Positions 57,102 to 64,000 of a stretch of DNA of 64,000 nt are shown here, piece after piece. The DNA is taken from positions 1-64,000 of the forward strand of contig RWJK01000386.1 of assembly GCA_004335835.1 (NCBI GenBank). Reading direction: 5' to 3'. The position numbers and the translations under genes are program-made. Numbering within the stretch: position 1 is the stretch's first letter; each line of letters begins with the position of its first letter. A model generated the notes under the pieces. The model was not told the DNA's origin and did no database searches. It saw only the letters and a list, made by a program, of their open reading frames with translations. This DNA comes from Scenedesmus sp. ARA3. Taxonomy: Eukaryota > Chlorophyta > Chlorophyceae > Sphaeropleales > Scenedesmaceae.

Positions 57102-58461
57102 GCTCTCCGCGTGGACTATCGCAGCAGCTTCGGCAACAGCATCAAGCACCACGAACCTGGATCAAGCACAACCCAGATCTGTTAAAAGTCACGATCAAAA
57201 AATGGTGAGCGTTCTGGCAGGTCCGTGAGCGCCCCGGAGGCGGCATGACAATTGCGCGGCAAATGTTGGCGCCCGGGTTTTGCAAGTGGCAACGGCCAGC
57301 ACGCTCCAGTAAGCAGCAGATACACAGGGGCAGAACTTTTGAAGCAAGTGTAAGAACCACAGCTTGCATAGGCTCACACCAAGCCCAGCAGCATGCAGGG
57401 CGCCCGGTCCACAGTGGTCCAGCACTTGCTGCAACGATTGTGCAGCTCAACGCACACAACGCTGTGGCAATTGGCCAAATGAATGCTTCGACACTGTTGC
57501 AAAACACTGGCTCGCAAAACTTTAGTAACAGCAAAACTATGCACTGGCTCAAGATCCACTGCCAGCACCGTGTATCTGCAGGTGTGTGCAACGCAGTTTG
57601 CACACCAGCAGCTGCAACTGCTGCCGCCACCGGCACAAACATAACAGCACGCATGTGTGACAATCATCTCGCTATGGTACACTAGATAGCACGCCTCACT
57701 GTCCGCGCCCTAAACCAGCATACAAGGGGCGCACAACCTGGCCACGTTGGCTGCTGCACATGCAAGCACCAACATGTGCACACCATGCATGCATGCACGC
57801 TAGCTCGTCGTACGTATACACCAAGCCTGCCATCAGCTGACACCCAATGACTGTGACTGTGTGGCAGGATCTGAACGGCGCAGTGCTGAAATTGCAGCCG
57901 TAGCACAAGTGGCCCCACAATTGAGATGCAATGATTGATGCAGTGGCAAGCCTTGCAGACAACTGTCAGCAGCCTTTGCAGTGTTGCTATCACCGGCTGC
58001 TTCTCAGCAGCCCTGAGACAAGACACTAATGCAATCCAAAAGCATGCTGCACTGTCCATGCTTGCTGCTGCTAGCTGCCGCCGGTGCAGTGAACTCAGCA
58101 CTTGCGCTGCAGTCAATACAGCACACCCTGTGCAGAGGCATGCGGTGTACTATTTAAAACTAGTCACCCTCACTTTCCCAGCAGGATGAGGCCCTGCATG
58201 CTGCTGCTGCTGCACCTGCCACCGCTGTCATATCTATTGTGCTTGAAAACTACAACTACCCCTATCATGGTGCCTGCTGCTGCTCATCATCCCTACTACA
58301 TTCTGCCGGCACCCTGCTGGCATTTCCGCTGCTGCCAACAGCAGAACCACTCCATGTAGCAGAGCCAGTTAGCGCCCTGTGCAGCATTGCAGCTGCCGTG
58401 GATTGCGCACAGCAGTGCTTGCTGCATCTAGTCAACCATGCTGCAAGTTGGCCCTGCTGCG
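57102..58461. other. intergenic
   Basis: This contains the 5' flank of the hydrolase and the 3' flank of the MogA gene. The plus-strand frame 57245-57685 is Ala/Thr/Gln-rich, sits in C/A-rich DNA and shows no family pattern, so it is not called. Confidence 0.5.
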
Positions 58462-58695
58462 CTACTGTCCCTGCGCATTAACTGCTGCTTCTGCTGCTGC
58501 TGCTGCTGGCCGAGGTGGCCGCTTGTCTGCCGGCGGCCTGAAGGCAGGCACCACTGCTGCATTGGTCTCAATGTAGGGCCCCTCCATGAGTTGGATGCAG
58601 TACGGGATGGATTTGAAGACCTCGTCAAACGTCTCCCGGATCGACTTGGGCTTGCCGGGCAGGTTGATGACCAAGGTCTTGCCGCGGATGCCTGC

Positions 58696-58749
<54 letters not shown>

Positions 58750-60107
58750 GCACGGCGGTTGCACAGCAGGATCACAGGCATGCAGCAGTGGCTGCAACGC
58801 TATCAGGCGCACCTTGGTGATGTGATGTGGTGTGCGCTGTTGTCACACCCACAGCAAAAGCAGCAGGGGAGGTAACGTCCACAAAGCCACCGCCAAACCA
58901 CTAGTTAGGCAGTTGCTCATAACGTTTGCTGCCTTGGATGACCCGGACACAGCCGACTCTACCTGGCCCTGCAGGATAGCGCTCCGCAGCTAGACATGTC
59001 ATATCATGCAGTATGTATTGCAAGAGGCACATGCTGAGGCCAGCAAGGGGGCACATGCAAGCAAACTGGGCAACCCGCGCAGCTCATCCTTCAGCTCACT
59101 CAACATGCAGCACAAGGCTTCCGTTTCATTCCCAAGTACTCGGCGTCCTTGCCCTTCTCTACTTTATGCAAAGAAGAGCATAGTCTCAAGCGGGCTTGCC
59201 TGCTTCTCACGCGTAACATTTGTACCTTGTAACATGCACTCAGTGTGGCCACCGCCTATTAGGCATTGCATTAGCTGCAAGTGAGTCCCACCTGCCGTCT
59301 GCCGTGACAGCACTGCTGTCGGCACATACTTGAGGCTGATGGAACGCATCTGCTCCCCATACCCGGGCAGCATGCGCGAGCACACCGCCTCTGTTGCTTC
59401 TGGGGTGACGTCCCTGGGGGCAGGGCCGGTGCCGCCGGTTGTCACCACCAGGCAGCAGCCCTCCTTGTCAGCCTGTGTTACAACAATTGTTATGACAAGT
59501 GCGTTATGACAAGTGATAAGGATACTCACAGTCTTGGCTGGGGGCAGTGCTGTGTGAGCAGGCGCGTCCATGAGTGAGTGGCAGCTGTTGGAGCAGTCGG
59601 GTGCACTCCAGGGACATGATTTTTGATTTGGAAAAAATATTCCAAAGAGCTGAGCCCAGCAGCAGCCTCACACCCGCCTTGAGCCCATGCGGCTTTGTGA
59701 AACACTCCCGAACTACAACCACTTGCTGTATGTGAAACATAGGAGCAAGGAACCTGCCCCATGTGGGGGCCATGCCTGGGTGGCCTGAGCAGAAACCGGC
59801 TGCAGCAACTGTCACTGCTGCTGTTGCGGCTGCTGCTGCTGCTGCTATTGCTGCTGCCGCCGTTGCTGACGATCCTGCTCACCATATCCTTGATTGTCTG
59901 CTCAATGATGGGCTGCTCATCAGGGATGACAGCATATTGTGCTGTCCAGGGACTCTCAATGGCCTCTTGGAAGAACTGGAGGATGGCTGGCCCGCTCAAA
60001 TCCTCATAGACCCCAGAGCTGGCCCTGTCACTAACTGTTATAACACCAAACACAGCAGGGTCGCCGATGCTGAGTGGGTCTCCACCCAGTAGTTGAACAG
60101 GTGGCAT
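58462..60107 (-). CDS. CNX1G: molybdopterin adenylyltransferase, MogA/CNX1G type (211 aa, three exons)
   Basis: Exons on the minus strand: 60107-59883, 59472-59292 and 58691-58462. Phases are 0 and 1, introns are GT-AG, and the stop is TAG. The enzyme adenylates molybdopterin with ATP before molybdate insertion in molybdenum-cofactor synthesis. Motifs: FGVITVSDRASSGVYEDLSG near the N-terminus, then IPDEQPIIEQTIKDM, VVTTGGTGPAPRDVTPEAT (the GGTG nucleotide/MPT loop), LPGYGEQMRSISLKYVPTA, LVINLPGKPKSIRETF, SIPYCIQLMEGPYIETN and VVPAFRPP. The C-terminal YCIQLxEGPY block is characteristic of bacterial MogA. It stands alone, not fused to a MoeA-type domain; Chlamydomonas is known to encode the two parts separately. 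The ATG chosen is the only one before the core, and no clear transit peptide follows, so the cytosol is likely. It is head-to-head with VPS32. Confidence 0.92.
58692..58746 (-). repeat. CTG-repeat acceptor of the last MogA exon
   Basis: On the minus strand a long CTG run ends TGCGCAG at 58692, directly before the exon that starts GCATCCGCGG. Confidence 0.88.
59145..59250. repeat. dispersed repeat shared with the hydrolase intron
   Basis: About 100 bp (CCCTTCTCTA, AAGAGCATAG, CTCAAGCGGGC, TTGCCTGCTTCT, CTTGTAAC) resembles 55787-55880, which lies in intron 2 of the hydrolase gene; this copy lies in intron 2 of MogA. Both sit close to the preceding exon's donor. Confidence 0.75.
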
Positions 60108-60550
60108 GGTGATGCTGACTACACTCGGCAGTAGCAGCAGCGCTACTGCAACACGCGGTACTGTGGTGTGTAGGGTGCCGTGCTGCAGCCCCTGGGCATT
60201 CAAAGAGCAAGCAAGATACACAGAAAGCCCACCAACATCAGATTGCCATGCATGCAGTGCTACAGATGCCAATGCACGCACCCTTGCTCAATATGACACG
60301 ATGTCACACTGCATGTAACTGCCACAACTCGTACAGCCTTGCAATACGGCTGCTTCTCCAGACCTTGTGCTGCCTACAGGTTCTAAATGTGGCGATCCCG
60401 TTGCCTGCAGACGTGCAGAAGGTCACGTCAGTGCCCAGTCGTTGATCGCACCCTCTTTTGCGCTGCTGTGCTATCTCAAGCGTCCTGAAAAGTGCAACAA
60501 CACTTATTAACGTCTTTTGGGGCATCCCGTTGTCTGCGTAGACCAGCACA
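60108..60550. promoter_or_regulatory. shared divergent 5' region of the MogA and VPS32 genes
   Basis: 443 bp separate the two start codons on opposite strands, the shortest of three head-to-head intervals in the window. No element can be named with confidence. Confidence 0.55.
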
Positions 60551-62595
60551 ATGTTCAAGAAACTGTTCGGGGGCCCTCAGAAAGCCCCAGGCGCTCCGGG
60601 CAGCAGCCAGGCAGCAAATCAGACAATAAATGCAATGCAAAGCCTTGCTGAGCGAGAGGAGCAGCTGGAGAAGAAGAAGCTGCTGCTGGAGAAGAGGATA
60701 AACGATGAGATGGAGAAAGCGCGTGACTTCACGCGTCAGAAGAAGAAGAGCCAAGCGCTCATGTGCCTGAAGAAGAAGAAGATGTTTGAGCAGCAGCTAG
60801 AGCGTATGGATGCGCTGATCTCCCGCGTCATGGAGCAGCGCAGCATGCTGGAGGAGCAGCAGACCACCATTGGGGTGTTGGCATCTATGCAAGACGCTGC
60901 AAAGGCGCAGAAGAAGACTATGCAGGTGGGTTGGGGCTTACAGGAAGGAAGCTGAGAGGCTAAGGATTGTCATGCAGTGCAGGTCCTGTCTGCTGACACT
61001 CCTGCAAGCATTGCAGTGCAACCCACCAACTCGCACCTGCATGCGTATGGCGTGCATGTATATTCACAGTGGCCGCTGCATCCTTTGTCAGGCTACAAAG
61101 AATGTCAGCGGCGGTTCTTGCATAGCAGCGTTGCCTGGCTGTGAAAATATACACTTGGTGCAGCAACCCAGAGGGGGGTTATTGAGAGCAAGGGGTATGC
61201 ATGCAGCATCAGCCTGGCACTCTCTTGTTACATGGAAGGAGGCCTAGTTTCGCTTTAGCAGCTGCCATCTTGTACACTTCCTGCAAGAAAGCATGAGCAG
61301 CCATGCACTCTGTGCAACAGCAATTGCTATTGCATACGCGCTGCAATTCCAGCTCCTCCTGCAAAGCTGCGGCAGGCCAACACACTGCAGTCATCTGCAC
61401 ACACACGTCAGTGACCACGCATTGACGCCTAGCACACGCTGCCGTATGCTGCCACATGCTGCCATATGCTGGTACCCTTGACGCTGCCCATTTCATACTA
61501 TCTTTGTCATTGCGTTGGCTGCTGCTTGCAGGAGATGAAGATCGAGGACATATGCTGCTCAAACACTGTCATACTCACCGCCATTTGCGCTGCCACATGT
61601 TGCTGCTGCTTGCAGGAGATGAAGATTGAGATCATCGATTCCGCGCTGTGGTACACGCTGCCTTAACCTTGCCATATCCGATGTTTCCTCGTCTTGCATC
61701 TGCTGCTGCTTGCAGGAGATGAAGATCGAGAACATCGACTCCACGCTGTTGTGCATGCTGCTCAAACACTGCCACACTCACCACCACGCTTGCCTGCTGC
61801 TTGCAGGAGATGAAGATCGAGAACATCGACTCCACGCTGGAGGAGATCCAGGAGGTGGGCGAGCAGATGCGCGTGATCAACGAGGCAATCAGCCAGCCCG
61901 TGGGCGGCTTTGCAGACATGGAGATGGACGACCTGGAGGCGGAGCTCGCAGAGCTGGAGGCGGAGGAGCTGGACAACCAGCTGCTGGAGCCGGCACCAGG
62001 TGCGTGACATTGTTATGTGTTACTGTCAAGTAACATGATAATGTGGTGTTTGTCTACATCTTGTTGTGCTGTGTTGCAAATTGCTGCGTACACATGGAGG
62101 TGGAGCTGGAGGCAGAGGAGGTGGGCGATTAGCTGCTGGAGCCGGCTCCAGGTGCGTGTTACTTTGTTATGTTGTTATGTTCCACTGTATGTTGATTTGT
62201 AAGCATTGTTCTGCTGTACGTGTGTTGTTCGTGTATTGTGTTGCGGGCTTGCACTTCAACCCTCTGGTGCTTGCATGCTGCTGCGTCAGATCTGCTTGCC
62301 AGCTTGCTGGCTGTGGCTTCTGGCAAGTCTGCTGGTCGGGTGCTGCCAAGTTTACATGTTGCGCGCCATCAATTGCAAACTGTACGGCTGGCGCTCTTTC
62401 CATTGGAGCCTGCAGTGTTTTCTGGACAGCTGATGATCTGCCGCTGCTGTGCATGTTGTACCTGCTGCAGTGCCTGCTGCAAAGGCGCCTGGCCAGGCCC
62501 TGCCAAGTGTACCAGCAGGCAAAGTGGCAGCAGCACCGCAGAAGACGCCAGAGGAGCTGGAACTGGAAGCACTGCAGGCAGAAATGGCGCTGTGA
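60551..62595 (+). CDS. VPS32: ESCRT-III core subunit VPS32/SNF7/CHMP4 (230 aa, three exons)
   Basis: Exons are 60551-60925, 61807-61999 and 62471-62595. Junction phases are 0 and 1, with stop TGA. It polymerises on endosomal and other membranes for budding and scission. The N-terminus MFKKLFGGPQKAPG is the amphipathic membrane anchor. Then come ESCRT-III helices: INAMQSLAEREEQLEKKKLL, RQKKKSQALMCLKKKKMFEQ (basic helix 2), QTTIGVLASMQDAAKAQKK and EMKIENIDSTLEEIQEVGEQ, then an acidic segment EMDDLEAELAELEAEELDNQ. The terminal exon adds LPSVPAGKVAAAPQKTPEEL and ELEALQAEMAL, the expected position of the MIM motif for VPS4 or ALIX-type partners. Length equals the family norm. Intron 1 holds three extra copies of the exon 2 start, intron 2 a copy of the exon 2 end, and the 3' flank a decayed copy of the last exon. 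TGTAA is at 63220-63224. Confidence 0.95.
61521..61842 (+). repeat. four tandem acceptor-plus-exon-start copies in VPS32 intron 1
   Basis: CTGCTTGCAG|GAGATGAAGAT occurs with exon-like starts at 61532, 61616, 61716 and 61807. Only the last continues as the full exon. Copies three and four both carry the 30-odd bases up to TCCACGCTG. The spacers share CTCAAACACTG and ACACTCACC. Confidence 0.95.
62094..62170 (+). repeat. decayed copy of the VPS32 exon-2 end and donor in intron 2
   Basis: The copy reads GAGCTGGAGGCAGAGGAG, then TAGCTGCTGGAGCCGGCTCC, AG|GTGCGTG and TTTGTTATGT. The real end reads AACCAGCTGCTGGAGCCGGC, ACCAG|GTGCGTG and CATTGTTATGT. The copy has an in-frame TAG. Confidence 0.9.
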
Positions 62596-64000
62596 ACTCC
62601 AAGTTCACAGTGCATTTGAAGCAGTGTTCACAGCGTGAACTTCAGCTGCCTCCAGCTGGCACAGCAGCAACAGCAGCACCGCAGGAGCGTGGGCAGTTGG
62701 CTAAAGCGGTAACGCCAGCAGCAGTTGTGGCTGCGTAAGGCTGTTGGTGTGCGGCGGCAGCGAGTGCATCGCTGTTATTGCGAGTGAGTGCATGGTTTAC
62801 CCCACCAGCAAAGGCTGCATTAGCTGTTGCAGGAGATCAGTCAGCTGTGTTGCTGTTGGAGCTGTTGTTTGAGGTTGATGCTGGCAGCAACACAGACCGG
62901 CATCATTTGGCACACTCCATCATCTTGCAGCAGGAGCTGTGGCAGCAGCAGCAGCAGCAGCAAAAGTACATGGCCTGTGTCAGCATCCAGCTTGCAAATA
63001 TGACATGGCTGTGTGCTGCACCATGTGCAGGTCAGCCTGTTTGTACATCATACTAGGCACGACACATTGCAGGGGCCAAGGAGGGATGGGGAGAGTGCAT
63101 GGCTGCTGATGGCTGGCTATTTGTGTGCGTTGCAAGGACTGCAGCCATAGCGTGCACATGTCCCATACCCCTGATGATGAAGGATGAGCTTAAACACTTT
63201 GTGATTGTGTGTTGGGCATTGTAAGGTACAGCATAGTTGGCATTTGACTTTCAGCCATGTAAGGGCGGGGTGGTGGTCAGGCAGCAGCAGCTGCTTCAGG
63301 GCTCTTAGCTCTTAGCTGTGTGAGCTTGGAAGTGTTGCGTAGGGCCATCAAGCGGCATGTTGTTGTATCGGGTGCATTGAGTGCAAGTGGCCTGCTGCAT
63401 AGTCATGCAAAGTCCGTGTATTCTTTTTTGGTTGGCGCCGCTCACTGCCAAGTGGCTTCTGTGTTGCCGTGCGTAATACAGCAGCAACAGCCGTCTCTGC
63501 CCGTACATGTGCATGTTTTTTTGCGGTTGGTCTGTTACCGCAGCGCCAGCTGATTGCAGAACATGGCTTGGCAGTCGGCACATCCAGGGGGTTGAATCCT
63601 CTGTTGCATGCTCAGTCACTGAAACGGTAATGCTGCTGGATGCTGTCAGCTATCTTCACGTGGCTTGCATGCGCTTACATGTGAGAGCATTCGACTGCGG
63701 CACTTTGGCTGTGGCAGCTGGACCGGCTAGCCCTGCAAGCATTGTTTTGAAGCTGCTTTTGGTGGTGGTTGTTTCGGGTGCAGCTGCTTCCGTGGCGTGT
63801 CAGGTGCTCAACCCTAGCCAGGCGCAGCCAGCTGGCTTCCCGTGTGTGGCGGGCCGCAGCCACTGCACCACCGTGGTAGCCGCAGCCATGAACCCTAGCA
63901 GTTCCGGTATGGCTGTGCCACAGCATGCAGTGCATGTTGACTGCTGCCGTGATGGTGATGAACGTAACATGCTGTGTGAAGCGTTGACCAGAGCTCAGCA
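62596..64000. other. 3' flank of VPS32, no further gene seen
   Basis: At about 62640-62740 a decayed copy of the last VPS32 exon (CCAGCTGGCA and GCAGCAGCACCGCAGGAG against CCAGCAGGCA and GCAGCAGCACCGCAGAAG) ends in a stop. The rest is T/G-rich with TGTAA at 63220. Frames at 63305-63935 minus have no family pattern. Confidence 0.5.

Noticed and set aside
57245..57685. 146-aa plus-strand frame between the hydrolase and MogA
   Set aside because: It lies in C/A-rich flanking DNA, has a low-complexity Ala/Thr/Gln composition, and there is no splice or family evidence.
1..64000. CRISPR arrays, rRNA, tRNA, bacterial operons, viral or transposase genes
   Set aside because: The tandem repeats are contiguous or splice-junction derived rather than spacer-separated. 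No T-loop/anticodon pattern, reverse transcriptase, integrase or transposase motif was recognised by eye; a dedicated tRNA or transposon search was not possible.

Overview
The window is nuclear DNA of a unicellular green alga (Chlorophyta; the density of CAG/CTG repeats suggests a Scenedesmus- or Chlamydomonas-like lineage, which is an inference). The grounds are an SBP-box transcription factor (a family confined to green plants and algae), genes cut into short exons with GTGAG/GTAGG-type donors and (C/T)GCAG acceptors, glutamine/alanine tracts written in CAG/GCA codons, TGTAA-type polyadenylation motifs after some stops, and very long intergenic spaces. There are no operons, CRISPR arrays or prokaryotic features. 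I see no rRNA or tRNA gene that I could defend.

Layout. 1-6.2 kb: no supportable gene, two strong hairpins and small tandem repeats. 6.2-11.7 kb, minus strand: a three-exon conserved small protein, a fragment resembling the zinc finger of TFIIIC subunits, and a seven-exon ADP-ribosylglycohydrolase-fold protein whose metal-binding residues are replaced. 15.2-20.0 kb, minus: a 4.8 kb single-exon Gln-rich protein with four GYF-like units. 20.8-24.0 kb, plus: mitochondrial ribosomal protein uL3m in six exons. 25.1-26.5 kb, plus: an unrecognised gene. 27.8-30.8 kb, plus: the SBP-box factor. 30.8-42.1 kb: an 11 kb gene-free stretch whose strand composition flips near 37.2 kb. 42.1-49.0 kb, minus: a SPOC-like protein and the spliceosome factor CWC25. 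49.7-52.0 kb, plus: a bZIP factor. 53.9-60.1 kb, minus: a secreted alpha/beta hydrolase and a MogA/CNX1G-type molybdopterin adenylyltransferase. 60.6-62.6 kb, plus: the ESCRT-III core subunit VPS32/SNF7. Three neighbour pairs are head-to-head (GYF/uL3m, CWC25/bZIP, MogA/VPS32).

The genes are housekeeping or regulatory and do not form one pathway. What ties the window together is a structural pattern: six of the ten intron-containing genes (uL3m, SBP, CWC25, bZIP, alpha/beta hydrolase, VPS32) carry tandem, partly decayed copies of their own exon edges, splice site included, inside an adjacent intron or downstream of the gene. In uL3m there are about ten copies of a roughly 37-bp exon-end plus donor unit. 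In VPS32 there are four acceptors in a row with the same exon start. In bZIP one copy is still an intact 36-nt in-frame cassette inside the leucine zipper. In addition, CTG microsatellites repeatedly serve as the pyrimidine tract of 3' splice sites. This recurrent splice-junction amplification is the most noteworthy signal here.

Exon joins given below were worked out by hand from reading frame, splice consensus and protein family pattern. They are exact to the base where the frame closes, but no transcript data were available.
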